DNA from: Butyricicoccus sp. Marseille-Q5471
GTDB lineage: Bacteria > Bacillota > Clostridia > Oscillospirales > Butyricicoccaceae
NCBI RefSeq assembly: GCF_951230135.1
Contig: NZ_CATNVC010000002.1
Location: forward strand, 186,001-250,000
Reading direction: 5' to 3'
DNA: 64,000 nt
In this document: positions 42,341 through 50,450 of the stretch, in pieces
How positions within the stretch are numbered: position 1 is the first letter of the stretch
How the letters are laid out: every line of letters begins with the position of its first letter
Position numbers and translations under genes: made by a program
The notes under the pieces: generated by a model
The model's database searches: none
What the model was told of the DNA's origin: nothing
The model's input: the letters and a program-made list of their open reading frames with translations, nothing else

Positions 42341-43507
42341 TTACGCAACCTCAACATTGCGGTAGTACCAAGTGCAGGTACCGTAATCCGCACCGTTCAG
42401 CGTGACCTTCTCGCCGGTGTTGGTCTCCAGCTCGGTCTTGCCGTCAAATACGTCCCAATCGCCGGACATAATCTTGTCCTGCGCTGCCTTGATGGCGTCA
42501 GCCGTGCCGTCTGTGCACAGATCGGACAGCGGAGCCAGCTTGACAAGGCCGTCAGCCATGTCGCCGAAGTAGTTCGAGCCGTCCCAGGTGCCGTTGATGG
42601 CGTCCTCGACTGCCTTGGTGTAGTACACCGACCAGTCCCACATTGTGGAGGTCAGAACAGCGCCCGGCGCCTTCTCAGCCATGTCGGAGTTGTAGCCGAT
42701 TGCCCATACGCCGGCCTTCTCAGCAGCCAGAGCCGGGTTTGCGGTATCACAGTGCTGTGCAATTACGTCGCAGCCGGAGCTAATCAGCGCTTCAGCAGCC
42801 TGTCCCTCACCCTCGGGATCGAACCAGTTGCCGGTAACCTTAACGAATACCTTAGCATCGGGGTTGACAGACTCAACGCCCATTGCAAATGCATCGATGC
42901 CAGAGGTGCACTCGCCGTTTTCAGCGCCCTGTGCAGACACATAGCCAATCTTGTTCGACTGGGTCTTCAGGCCCGCTGCGATACCGGACAGGTAACGCGC
43001 CTGATAAATCTTACCGAAGTAATTGGTGAAGTTTTCCCCGTTGGACTTGTAGCCGGTACCGTGTGCAAACAGCACTTCCGGATATTCGGCAGCCATCTGC
43101 TCAACATAGTCCATATAACCCCAGGAGGTTGCGAAAATGACATTGCAGCCCTCTTCCACGCACTCTTCCAGTGCAGTCTGGATTGCGGTTGCATCGGAGT
43201 CGTTTACATTGATCTTGCGGACAATCTGGCTGTCCTCCAGACCCAGATTCTTCTGCATACCCTGCACACCCAAATCGTGGGTGTAGGTGTAGCCGGAGCC
43301 TTCCGCCGGATCGGTGATGTGGATTACGCCAACCTTAATGTCTTCCTTTGCAATGGGTGCAAACTTACCGGTCTGCTCCGCCGTTCCTTTGTCGCCTGCC
43401 GGTGTACCGTTGTCCGCCGGTGCGTTGGAGGGCGAACCGCAGCCCGCCAGCATGGTCAGCGCCATTGTTGCCGCCAGCATAGCGCTCAAGAGCTTCTTCA
43501 TTTTCAT
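42341..43507 (-). CDS. BMP-family substrate-binding lipoprotein
   Basis: This 388-residue lipoprotein has a signal peptide with lipobox LAGC (Cys about residue 22). A low-complexity linker (SNAPADNGTPAGDKGT) precedes the BMP domain: VGVIHITDPAEGSGYTY, MADYVEQM-type GYMDYVEQMAAEYPEV, FGKIYQARYLSGIAAGL and GCDVIAQHCDTANPALAAEK. BMP proteins bind purine nucleosides or related compounds for ABC import. ATG at 43507 follows GGGAGGAAAA. It is the first gene of the transporter set. Confidence 0.93.
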   Translation of the reverse strand: MKMKKLLSAMLAATMALTMLAGCGSPSNAPADNGTPAGDKGTAEQTGKFAPIAKEDIKVGVIHITDPAEGSGYTYTHDLGVQGMQKNLGLEDSQIVRKINVNDSDATAIQTALEECVEEGCNVIFATSWGYMDYVEQMAAEYPEVLFAHGTGYKSNGENFTNYFGKIYQARYLSGIAAGLKTQSNKIGYVSAQGAENGECTSGIDAFAMGVESVNPDAKVFVKVTGNWFDPEGEGQAAEALISSGCDVIAQHCDTANPALAAEKAGVWAIGYNSDMAEKAPGAVLTSTMWDWSVYYTKAVEDAINGTWDGSNYFGDMADGLVKLAPLSDLCTDGTADAIKAAQDKIMSGDWDVFDGKTELETNTGEKVTLNGADYGTCTWYYRNVEVA

Positions 43508-43626
43508 TTTTCCTCCCAATTTTACAATTCCCGCTGTCAGGAGTCCGCAAAACAGGACAAAACTTCGTTTGTGCTCTGCCCGCGTGATTCGTCGGAATTC
43601 CTATATCAGCGAATTTTCGACACAAT
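43508..43626 (-). other. Structured 5' leader of the BMP transporter operon, unassigned
   Basis: About 115 bases separate the predicted transcription start from the start codon. Short stems are visible (GTCC...GGAC and others), but no purine, xanthine or other riboswitch core was recognised. Confidence 0.4.
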
Positions 43627-43630
43627 GATT

Positions 43631-43659
43631 AGTATAATGTCCATGCGAATATTTGTCAA
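43631..43659 (-). promoter_or_regulatory. Promoter of the BMP transporter operon
   Basis: TTGACA (43654-43659), 17-base spacer, TATACT (43631-43636) on the minus strand. Confidence 0.82.
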
Positions 43660-43721
43660 CCTTTTCCCGCCACCAAGCGGCTCTTCCACAGCAAATTTTG
43701 CTATTTTCACCTGTCCTCTTC

Positions 43722-43955
43722 CTATTTTCTCCATCTAACCAATATATAGTCTTCCCCAAGTGTCTCGATACAATTCCAAGGGATGATACATTCGTCCCTT
43801 GCCCCCAGCAACCCCAGCATACCACCGCGTCCCGGCACAATGATTGCTGTGATATTGCCCCCGACCTGATCGAACATCAAATCACTCACTTCGCCCAGCC
43901 GCGCACCGTCGCACAGGTTGATTACTTCACGGCAATGCAGCTCAGAAAAACGCAT
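43722..43955 (-). CDS. YlmC/YmxH-family sporulation protein (PRC-barrel)
   Basis: This 77-residue PRC-barrel protein matches MRFSELHCREVINLCDGARLGEVSDL, followed by NITAIIVPGRGG and ECIIPWNCIETLGEDYILV in short blocks. This agrees with the YlmC/YmxH family found in endospore formers. The ATG at 43955 is six bases after GAGGTG; a GTG at 43964 is an alternative. It begins 13 bases after the polysaccharide deacetylase gene and probably belongs to its transcript. Confidence 0.88.
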   Translation of the reverse strand: MRFSELHCREVINLCDGARLGEVSDLMFDQVGGNITAIIVPGRGGMLGLLGARDECIIPWNCIETLGEDYILVRWRK

Positions 43956-43968
43956 GCACTCCACCTCA

Positions 43969-44829
43969 TCACTCTCCCAGCGCTTTTTTCATATAGGCCG
44001 CCGTCGACATCACTGTCGGACGGTTAAACCGTCCCATTTCATAAAGACATTCCGGATCGCGCGTCACCGTATTAACCCGCTCCTCGCAGCCGAGCGTGCA
44101 CAGAAATCCCATATCCTTGAGAATCTGTTCACTCTCGTCCGAACACGCGCCGAACGGATAGGTATAACACTGCGGCGTCGGCAGTCCGGCCTCAGTCAGC
44201 AATTCCTGTGTCTGCTCGGTATCCTGTCGCAGGAAATTCGCATAGCTCGACTGATCCTCTCCCCTGCGCCGCAGACATCCGCGCCGCTCGCCGTATTCAT
44301 GCAGATTCCACGAATGGTTCTGCACTTCGATGACATCCTGCATTGCGCTCAGATGCTCCAGCTTCAGGTGTGACCAGTACGCATTTTCCTGACCATTTTG
44401 CGAAAAGAAATCCGTTTGGTAGCCAATAATTGAAATTACCGCGCGCATACCACGATCCTTAAGCAGCGGATAGGCATATACATAATTGTTATAATACCCA
44501 TCATCAAAAGTGATCATAACCGGCTTTGCAGGCAGCTGCCCGCTGCCATCTACATAGGCGAGCAAGTCGCTCACCGTGATGGTTTCATATCCTTCTTTTT
44601 TCAGATAATCGAGATCGGCTCCCAATACATCTGGGCTGATTACGTACTTTCCCTGCCGTGCGCCATCTTTTAAAATGCTGTGATACATTAGAATCGGTAC
44701 GCGCACCGCCACTTCCTCTCCAAACGCCGTCACGCTGTCTGCACCGCCCCGTACCAGACCGATCAGACCGCACAACGCGAGCACCGTGCAGACCACCTGC
44801 ACTGCCGTGCGTCGGAATCCCAGTCTCAA
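43969..44829 (-). CDS. Polysaccharide deacetylase (NodB/PgaB-like), membrane anchored
   Basis: This 286-residue protein has an uncleaved signal anchor (about 8-28, VQVVCTVLALCGLIGLV). A NodB-homology domain follows: VPILMYHSI, MITFDDGYYNNY (motif 1 with the DD pair), VQNHSWNLHEYG (motif 2 HSxxxH), YTYPFGACSDES (motif 3). The metal and catalytic residues are all present, so it should deacetylate GlcNAc/MurNAc polymers, perhaps spore or cell wall. Start: TTG at 44829 behind GAGGGGGG, in preference to the TTG at 44859, which has no ribosome site. Confidence 0.85.
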   Translation of the reverse strand: MRLGFRRTAVQVVCTVLALCGLIGLVRGGADSVTAFGEEVAVRVPILMYHSILKDGARQGKYVISPDVLGADLDYLKKEGYETITVSDLLAYVDGSGQLPAKPVMITFDDGYYNNYVYAYPLLKDRGMRAVISIIGYQTDFFSQNGQENAYWSHLKLEHLSAMQDVIEVQNHSWNLHEYGERRGCLRRRGEDQSSYANFLRQDTEQTQELLTEAGLPTPQCYTYPFGACSDESEQILKDMGFLCTLGCEERVNTVTRDPECLYEMGRFNRPTVMSTAAYMKKALGE

Positions 44830-44836
44830 AACAAAT

Positions 44837-44881
44837 CCCCCCTCGGACGTTCTTTGCAATCAAAGATATGTCCGAAGGGGG
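44837..44881 (-). promoter_or_regulatory. Hairpin covering the ribosome site of the deacetylase gene
   Basis: CCCCCTTCGGAC pairs with GTCCGAGGGGGG on the minus strand with an inner CTTTG/CAAAG stem. The 3' arm contains the GAGGGGGG Shine-Dalgarno, and a T-rich ATTTGTTTT follows. It could serve as terminator of the hydrogenase-like gene (stop at 44911), as a translational lock, or both. Confidence 0.55.
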
Positions 44882-44910
44882 CGTTTTATGTGTGTTCTGT
44901 GCGTTTCGCT

Positions 44911-46344
44911 TTACACTTGAACTTTGTAATTCTGGAGTGCGGTCTTGATTTCCCGGTTTTCAGCCTTCTCTCCGTACTTATCGACCTTCATGCGGCTCTT
45001 CGGCTCGTGGTTGAGACTTGCCGCGCCGCCCACACAGCCGCCGACGCAGGCCATGCCCTCAATGAAGTTCTTGTCCAGCTTGCCCGCTTTGGCCTTAAGC
45101 AGCGCAAGCTTGCAGGCCTCGATACCGTCGCAGACCTCCGCCTTGACCTCAAAATCCAGACCCTTCTCGCGGGCGGCTTCGAGCACCGCTTCCGTCAAGC
45201 CGCCGGAACGACCGAAAATACGACCCCACGGAGAAGCGTCCGCCATGGCGGTTTCATCCATGACCGACATGTCGATTTCCTTGGCGTCAAGCATTGCCTG
45301 CAGTTCCTCAAAGGTAATTACGCAGTCAATCCACAGGTCAACGGTCGGTTTGCGCTGCTCGGCCTTTTTCGCCGTGCACGGGCCGATGAAAATCGTTTTG
45401 ACCGGCATTTCTGCGTTGACCTTAACATACCGGCCAAGCTCCGCCATCGGTGATAGATTATGTGAAATCTTGCCGGCAAGCTCCGGCACTTGTTTCTGAA
45501 TGTAATCAACGAACGCCGGGCAGCAGGACGAGGTCAGAAATCCCTTTTCGACCAGTTCATCCGTCTCCTTGGAGGCCACCATATCCGCACCCACCGCAGC
45601 CTCTACCACGTAGTCGATACCGAGTGCGCGGATACCGCTCACGACCTGCCCCAGGCTGCCATCCTCAAACTGTGCCGCCAGCGCAGGCGCGACAATTGCA
45701 ACCGTGCGATAGTTTTCACCGCCCCGCGCGTTCTTGATGATATTGATTGCGTCAACCATGAAGGATTTGTCCATAATCGCGCCGAACGGGCACTGATAGA
45801 CGCACGCGCCGCAGGCGATGCACTTATCCAGTTCGATGCCCGCCTTCTTTTCCTCATTCATCTTGATTGCGCCCACCTTGCATGCGCGTTCGCAGGGACG
45901 CACATGCTCGGTAATTGCTCCATAGGGGCAAACCTTAGCGCACTTGCCGCATTCGATGCAGGCATCAGGATCAATGATGGCCCTGCCGCTCTTGGACTTG
46001 GTGATGGCGTTCTTCGGGCAGTTCTTGATGCAGCGCTGTGAAATACAGCCGCGGCACGATTCGCTGACCTGATACCGTTCGACCGGGCATTCATCGCAAG
46101 CAATCGGAATGACCTCAATCACATTCGGGTTGCGGCGATCACCGCCCATCGCCAGTCTCACACGCTCCTGTGCGATTGCGCGCTCCTTGTAAATGCAGCA
46201 CCGCATGGTCGCCTTGGGGCCGGGTGAAATGATTTTGGGAATCTCGTAGTAGCTTTCCATTAAATTGCCGTCATACGCGCGCGCCGCAACCTCTTTGAGC
46301 ACGCGGTACTTGAGCAGTTGTACATCGGTTTCAAACTTGCGCAC
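44911..46344 (-). CDS. [FeFe] hydrogenase-like iron-sulfur protein, group B type
   Basis: This 477-residue protein has three N-terminal [4Fe-4S] ferredoxin-type clusters (CDECPVERYQVSESCRGCISQRC; CIECGKCAKVCPYG; CIACGACVYQCPFG). A C-terminal [FeFe] hydrogenase domain follows. Its H-cluster motifs are TSSCCPAFVDYI (L1), IGPCTAKKAEQ (L2) and EGMACVGGCVGGAA (L3). The L1 form TSSCCPAF with GPCTAKK and MACVGGCVGG fits group B monomeric enzymes rather than the TSCCPxW/MPCxxK of classic group A. All bridging cysteines appear present. Catalysis is not proven for many group B members. It starts with GTG at 46344 behind GGGAGG. Neighbours: fumarase beta upstream. Confidence 0.88.
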   Translation of the reverse strand: MRKFETDVQLLKYRVLKEVAARAYDGNLMESYYEIPKIISPGPKATMRCCIYKERAIAQERVRLAMGGDRRNPNVIEVIPIACDECPVERYQVSESCRGCISQRCIKNCPKNAITKSKSGRAIIDPDACIECGKCAKVCPYGAITEHVRPCERACKVGAIKMNEEKKAGIELDKCIACGACVYQCPFGAIMDKSFMVDAINIIKNARGGENYRTVAIVAPALAAQFEDGSLGQVVSGIRALGIDYVVEAAVGADMVASKETDELVEKGFLTSSCCPAFVDYIQKQVPELAGKISHNLSPMAELGRYVKVNAEMPVKTIFIGPCTAKKAEQRKPTVDLWIDCVITFEELQAMLDAKEIDMSVMDETAMADASPWGRIFGRSGGLTEAVLEAAREKGLDFEVKAEVCDGIEACKLALLKAKAGKLDKNFIEGMACVGGCVGGAASLNHEPKSRMKVDKYGEKAENREIKTALQNYKVQV

Positions 46345-46390
46345 TGAATTATATCCTCCCTATCCCTCTCACAGGATATCCTTTAATCCC

Positions 46391-46951
46391 CTAATCCCCT
46401 TGCTTTTTATAAGCTTCTACGCCCTCGCGATACAGGTTGCCGCCTACGCAATCCTGCGACACGATGGCTGTAAAATTCTCGACCGTCAGCCGCTTGACCG
46501 ACTCACAGCCCAGCTCGTCATACGCGATGACCTCGACGTTCTTGATGCTTGCCGCCTTGGCTGCACCCGCACCGCCGATTGCGACCATGTACACCCCGCC
46601 GTTACGCGCCATTGCATCCTGAACCGCCTGACTGCGCACGCCCTTGCCAATCATGCAGCTCAGGCCCGCATCCAGCAGCCGTGGTGCAAACGGATCCATA
46701 CGCCCCGAGGTAGTCGGGCCGACCGAACCAATGACCTGTCCCGGCTTCGCCGGCGTCGGGCCGGCATAGTAAATCGCCGCGCCGTCCAAATCAAACGGCA
46801 GGCTTTCTCCCGCGTCCATCGCTGCGACAATTCTCTTGTGCGCCGCGTCGCGCGCGGTATAGACCATACCGGTCAGCGTGACTGTATCACCCGCTCGCAG
46901 ACGGGATGCCATTTCCTTGAGCTGTTCGGTCTTTAAATCGTAATGTGCCAT
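46391..46951 (-). CDS. Class I fumarate hydratase beta subunit (orphan)
   Basis: This 186-residue C-terminal half of the iron-sulfur class I fumarase/tartrate dehydratase family matches LTGMVYTARDAAHKRI, IYYAGPTPAKPGQVIGSVGPTTSGRMDPFAP, MIGKGVRS and YMVAIGGAGA in its conserved blocks. Two-subunit clostridial enzymes need an alpha subunit with the [4Fe-4S] cluster, usually encoded next door; no alpha gene is present in this window. It reaches to within three bases of the next gene and is followed by the hydrogenase-like gene. Confidence 0.93.
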   Translation of the reverse strand: MAHYDLKTEQLKEMASRLRAGDTVTLTGMVYTARDAAHKRIVAAMDAGESLPFDLDGAAIYYAGPTPAKPGQVIGSVGPTTSGRMDPFAPRLLDAGLSCMIGKGVRSQAVQDAMARNGGVYMVAIGGAGAAKAASIKNVEVIAYDELGCESVKRLTVENFTAIVSQDCVGGNLYREGVEAYKKQGD

Positions 46952-46953
46952 GC

Positions 46954-47697
46954 TTATTCCTCCGTTTTCGGGCGCAGGTTATTGAGAACGTCCCGCAGGC
47001 CGTTCTTGTTCTTGACGCCCGTCTCGCTGATCGGCGGCTCGGATTTGCCCAGCGTGCCGCTGATGCGGTCTAGTTCACCGAGCACCTCTCCCGCCTTGCG
47101 TGCCATTTCAGCCGACTCGGCTTGGCTGCGCGACAGCACGGCGCGGTAGTTTTCCTTTGTTGCATCCAGCTGATGCTTGACCTCGCTGATCAGCTCCATC
47201 GACTGCCGGCGCAGCTTATGCAGCTCATGCTTTGCGTCCTCTTCGATTTGCTTGGCGCGGCGATAGGCGGAAAGCTCCATCTCGGCGATTTTTTCCTTGC
47301 TCGCCTCATATTCGCCGCAGCGCGCGCTCAACCGCTCATTTTCTCCGGCAAGGCGCTCATTTTCCTCCGCCAGTGCGGTGGCGCGGGCGCTCTGCGCCTC
47401 GATTTCGGTGGTTTGCAGCGTAAAGCCGTTTTCAATCTGGTCAAGCTGTGTACGCACCTTGTCAGCGTCCAGCGTCATTTCGCCCAACCGTTCGAGCAAC
47501 TCGGCGTTTTTCTCCGTCAGCAGTGCATTCTGCTCGCGCAGTTCCTGCAGCGCATTCTGCGACTCGGTCAGCTGCTTCTGCATGGTGTCCGTCTGCTCAA
47601 AATACCGCCGATCGACCTCTTCTATGTAGCGCAGCACATCTTCGCGCTTAAATCCGCCGAAGACCGCACTGCGAAAGCCTGTGTTTTGCTCGTCCAT
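46954..47697 (-). CDS. DivIVA-like coiled-coil protein
   Basis: This 247-residue soluble protein has a short N-terminal module (SAVFGGFKREDVLRYIEEVDRRY), resembling the DivIVA/GpsB membrane-binding start with its F(G)YxxxxVxxY pattern. About 190 residues of predicted coiled coil follow (LREQNALLTEKNAELLERL, RATALAEENERLAGENERL). The final 35 residues are polar. It may be a scaffold in division or sporulation. ATG at 47697 follows GGAGGAAAAGGC. It is transcribed ahead of fumarase beta from its own promoter. Confidence 0.8.
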   Translation of the reverse strand: MDEQNTGFRSAVFGGFKREDVLRYIEEVDRRYFEQTDTMQKQLTESQNALQELREQNALLTEKNAELLERLGEMTLDADKVRTQLDQIENGFTLQTTEIEAQSARATALAEENERLAGENERLSARCGEYEASKEKIAEMELSAYRRAKQIEEDAKHELHKLRRQSMELISEVKHQLDATKENYRAVLSRSQAESAEMARKAGEVLGELDRISGTLGKSEPPISETGVKNKNGLRDVLNNLRPKTEE

Positions 47698-47733
47698 GCC
47701 TTTTCCTCCATCGCACACTTTATCTATGTTACA

Positions 47734-47762
47734 AGTATAACAAAGCCCCTGCGGAATGGCAA
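47734..47762 (-). promoter_or_regulatory. Promoter of the DivIVA-like/fumarase/hydrogenase set
   Basis: TTGCCA (47757-47762), 17-base spacer, TATACT (47734-47739) on the minus strand. Confidence 0.7.
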
Positions 47763-47810
47763 CACATCTTTCTCCTTTATTTGTCCTGCCGGACAGTGCC
47801 TCCTTTTTTC

Positions 47811-47839
47811 TTGCAAACCTGCTAAAATGGTGCTAAGAT
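47811..47839 (+). promoter_or_regulatory. Promoter of the threonine dehydratase gene
   Basis: TTGCAA (47811-47816), 17-base spacer, TAAGAT (47834-47839), divergent from the DivIVA-like gene. Confidence 0.65.
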
Positions 47840-47869
47840 AAAAAGTACTATGATAATTGGAGAGAAATC

Positions 47870-49081
47870 ATGCTATCATTAAAGGATTTTGAAGCGGCCG
47901 AGGATCGGCTGAAAAACGTCATCCATGACATTCCGCTTTCGACCTCGCACACCTTTTCGGATATGACCGGGGCCGAAGTTTATTTAAAATATGAAAACCA
48001 GCAGAAGACCGGCTCTTTTAAGGTGCGTGGCGCGTTTAACAAAATCATGAAGCGCTATGCCGAGGGCGGGCTTAAGGCCGTCGTTGCTTCCTCCGCGGGC
48101 AACCACGCGCAGGGCGTGGCCTTCGCGGCAAGCTCAATCGGCGTGCCGTCCACCATCGTCATGCCCCGCTCCACCCCGATTGCCAAGGTTTCTGCCACGC
48201 AGGGCTATGGCGCCGAGGTCGTGCTGGCCGGCAATATTTATGATGAAGCCTATGCCCGCGCCTGCGAAATCTGCGAAGAAACCGGCGCCGAATTCATCCA
48301 TCCGTTTGACGACGAGGATGTCATGGCCGGTCAGGGCACCATTGCACTGGAAATCCTGCGCGATCTGCCGTTTGTCGATATGATTTTCGTACCAGTCGGC
48401 GGCGGCGGCCTGATTTCGGGCGTTGCAGCCTGCGCCAAGCAGATTAATCCCCGCATTCAGATTATCGGTGTGCAGGCAGAGGGTGCGCCTGCGGTCGCCA
48501 ATTCGCTCCGTGTAGGTGAGCTGACACCTTCCGAAACCGTGCGCACCATTGCGGACGGCATCGCGGTCAAGACCCCCGGCACGACTACCTTTGAATACAT
48601 CAAGCAGTATGTTGACCGCGTGGTCACTGTATCCGATGCCGAAATCGCCTCCACCGTACTGTTGCTGCTCGAACGCACCAAGCAGGTCGTTGAGACCTCC
48701 GGCGCAGCCTCTCTTGCAGCCGTGCTTGGCAGCAAGGTCGATATCAAGGGCAAAAAAGTTGTCTGCATCCTCTCGGGTGGCAATATTGATGTATCCTTTA
48801 TCCACAAGATTGTGGAAAAGGGTCTGGTCACTCGCTGCCGTCACCTGAAGTTCTCCACAGTCATGCCTGACGCACCCGGCGCACTGGAGCGCTTCGCTCA
48901 TCTGGTCGCTGAACAGAATGCGAACATTATTCTGTTCCAGCACGACCGCGTACAAGCGGATTTGGACATCGGCGAAGCCATCATTCAGGTTGTATGCGAG
49001 GTCGGCGGTGTAGAGCATGCCAAGCGCCTGATTGACAACCTGAACAAGCAGGGCTATCAAATTTTTACAACGCAGGTATAA
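47870..49081 (+). CDS. ilvA: Threonine ammonia-lyase
   Basis: This 403-residue PLP enzyme deaminates L-threonine to 2-oxobutanoate. Signatures: ENQQKTGSFKVRGAFNK with the PLP lysine, SAGNHAQGVAFAA (phosphate cup), and PVGGGGLISGVA. The C-terminal ACT-like domain (about 325-403, HLKFSTVMPDAPGALERF) gives the 400-residue biodegradative/YkoY-type form (also called tdcB) rather than the 500-residue isoleucine-feedback IlvA. ATG with GGAGAG at seven bases. It is monocistronic, with its own terminator. Confidence 0.94.
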   Translation: MLSLKDFEAAEDRLKNVIHDIPLSTSHTFSDMTGAEVYLKYENQQKTGSFKVRGAFNKIMKRYAEGGLKAVVASSAGNHAQGVAFAASSIGVPSTIVMPRSTPIAKVSATQGYGAEVVLAGNIYDEAYARACEICEETGAEFIHPFDDEDVMAGQGTIALEILRDLPFVDMIFVPVGGGGLISGVAACAKQINPRIQIIGVQAEGAPAVANSLRVGELTPSETVRTIADGIAVKTPGTTTFEYIKQYVDRVVTVSDAEIASTVLLLLERTKQVVETSGAASLAAVLGSKVDIKGKKVVCILSGGNIDVSFIHKIVEKGLVTRCRHLKFSTVMPDAPGALERFAHLVAEQNANIILFQHDRVQADLDIGEAIIQVVCEVGGVEHAKRLIDNLNKQGYQIFTTQV

Positions 49082-49085
49082 CACA

Positions 49086-49114
49086 AAGCGGACGGTTCAT
49101 CCCGTCCGCTTTTT
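49086..49114 (+). terminator. Intrinsic terminator after threonine dehydratase
   Basis: AAGCGGACGG/CCGTCCGCTT with a 6-base loop, then TTTTT. Confidence 0.9.
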
Positions 49115-49122
49115 ATCGGCAT

Positions 49123-49156
49123 AAAAAAACAGCTTTCGTTTGAAAGCTGTTTTTTT
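49123..49156 (-). terminator. Intrinsic terminator after the repeat lipoprotein gene
   Basis: AAAACAGCTTTC/GAAAGCTGTTTT with a 4-base loop and long A/T flanks, directly after the stop at 49167. Confidence 0.85.
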
Positions 49157-49166
49157 GAGTCTCTAT

Positions 49167-49502
49167 TTACGGAACGACCGTGTTGTTCTCAGTCGTTACA
49201 CCTGTACCTTTGTCCGTCGTGTTATTGGTGTTAGCGCGATCATTCTGACCGGTTACTGCATCGCCAACGTCCTTAGCGCCGTTTGCAACTGCATTGCCTG
49301 CGTCATTCAAATCCTGCTCAACATTGCCGCCCAGCGTACCGTCGGTGGTGCCGGCGTTGTTGGCGGTGCCATTGGTCGTGCCGTTGGTCGTACCGTTGGT
49401 TGTACCATTGTTTCCAGTATCATTCGGGGTAGTTGCCGTGTTTGTGCAGCCGCAGCCGGTCAACATGGCCAACAGCGCCAGCATAGCGATAAGCGTTTTC
49501 AT
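49167..49502 (-). CDS. Small repeat-rich lipoprotein
   Basis: This 111-residue lipoprotein has a signal peptide with lipobox LTGC (Cys about 17). The mature part is low-complexity and disordered: Asn/Thr/Gly-rich with four tandem NGT(T) units, then an Ala/Asn/Asp-rich stretch (DAGNAVANGAKDVGDAV) like a short amphipathic helix, then another Thr/Asn-rich end. AAGGAGG precedes ATG. No enzymatic domain is present. The trinucleotide-type repeat may vary in length between strains. Confidence 0.8.
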   Translation of the reverse strand: MKTLIAMLALLAMLTGCGCTNTATTPNDTGNNGTTNGTTNGTTNGTANNAGTTDGTLGGNVEQDLNDAGNAVANGAKDVGDAVTGQNDRANTNNTTDKGTGVTTENNTVVP

Positions 49503-49552
49503 TGCATTTCCTCCTTGCGTGTTTGCTCATAGTATGGGAGGCTTTTTTCACT

Positions 49553-50065
49553 TTATACGCTAAAATTTATTTTTTTCAAATGTGACAGCGCGACCGAGCA
49601 GGTGAGGCCGGTCACAAGACCAAGCGGCACCGCCATCACCAACAGGAACGGCAGATAAGCAATCACCGCACCCGTCCCCATCCAGAAGATCGCGGCAATA
49701 ATTTGACCGATGTTATGCGCCGCCGCACCTGCCACGCTGACACCCAAGAGCGAGCAGAAGCGTCCCTCGATATGCAGCAGCGCCTGCATGACGAGGAGTG
49801 ACAGCAGCCCTCCTGTCATCGAAAACAGAAATCCGGTGATGCTGCCGAGCAGCAGCGAGGACAGCGCGACGCGGCAAACCAAAATCGCAAGCGCATCACG
49901 CGGCTGCAGGCGGGTCAGTGCAAAGAGTGTCACAACATTTGCCAGACCCAGCTTCACCCCGGGCACAGGAATCACCGCATCAAGCGGAAACAGACGTTCG
50001 GCAATCGACAGAACAATTGCAAGGGCGGTAAGCAGACCGCAAAGCGTCAAGCGTTTGAGTTTCAT
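49553..50065 (-). CDS. Gx transporter family/heptaprenyl-diphosphate-synthase-component-I-like membrane protein
   Basis: This 170-residue polytopic protein of about five helices matches the family once named heptaprenyl diphosphate synthase component I: LTLCGLLTALAIVLSIAERLFP, PGVKLGLANVVTLFAL and VAGAAAHNIGQIIAA. The resemblance is to ECF-type S components, so it probably moves or binds a small molecule and does not make prenyl chains. ATG at 50065 follows AGAGGTGG. It comes after the NusG-II gene and apbE, an association seen in flavin-based redox loci. Confidence 0.82.
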   Translation of the reverse strand: MKLKRLTLCGLLTALAIVLSIAERLFPLDAVIPVPGVKLGLANVVTLFALTRLQPRDALAILVCRVALSSLLLGSITGFLFSMTGGLLSLLVMQALLHIEGRFCSLLGVSVAGAAAHNIGQIIAAIFWMGTGAVIAYLPFLLVMAVPLGLVTGLTCSVALSHLKKINFSV

Positions 50066-50078
50066 GCATTCCACCTCT

Positions 50079-50450
50079 TTACGATACAATCACGTCAACT
50101 TCACTCGACGCACCAACTAATTTCACAATCATTTTATTCGGCAGGCAGACTGCGACCTGCCCCGCATGCGTCAGCGTTCCCGTGCGCACGCACACCTGAT
50201 CGTGACAATCCGCCTGCGCCATGCGGGCAGTTTTTCCGGAGAGAATAACCGTATTATGCCCGTCCACCTCGATGGTCTGTTCGGTCGTATCGGTCAGCGC
50301 CACCCGCTCAATCAACTCACTGCCCCGCCAAACTTCGGCATACAGCCGGTCGCCCGCCGTCTGAACCGCCAAAACCACCGCAAGTGCCGCCGCACCGAGC
50401 AGAACGGCCGCAATGATAACGGCATCTCCCCATTTGAGCCTACGAAGCAT
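50079..50450 (-). CDS. NusG domain II-containing membrane protein
   Basis: This 123-residue protein has a single N-terminal membrane helix (about 9-29, GDAVIIAAVLLGAAALAVVLAV), then an outer beta domain of the NusG domain II type. The domain has TTEQTIEVDGHNTVILSGKTARM and a Cys pair DCHDQVCVRTGTLTHAGQVAVCLPNKMIVKL in blocks. The CxxxxC pair could be redox-active. The start overlaps the apbE stop region by 11 bases; the longer frame is an overlap artefact. Confidence 0.85.
   Translation of the reverse strand: MLRRLKWGDAVIIAAVLLGAAALAVVLAVQTAGDRLYAEVWRGSELIERVALTDTTEQTIEVDGHNTVILSGKTARMAQADCHDQVCVRTGTLTHAGQVAVCLPNKMIVKLVGASSEVDVIVS

Noticed and set aside
46345-46390. Possible missing fumarase alpha subunit
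   Set aside because: The 46-base gap holds only a ribosome site, and no alpha-like sequence was found in any frame nearby.
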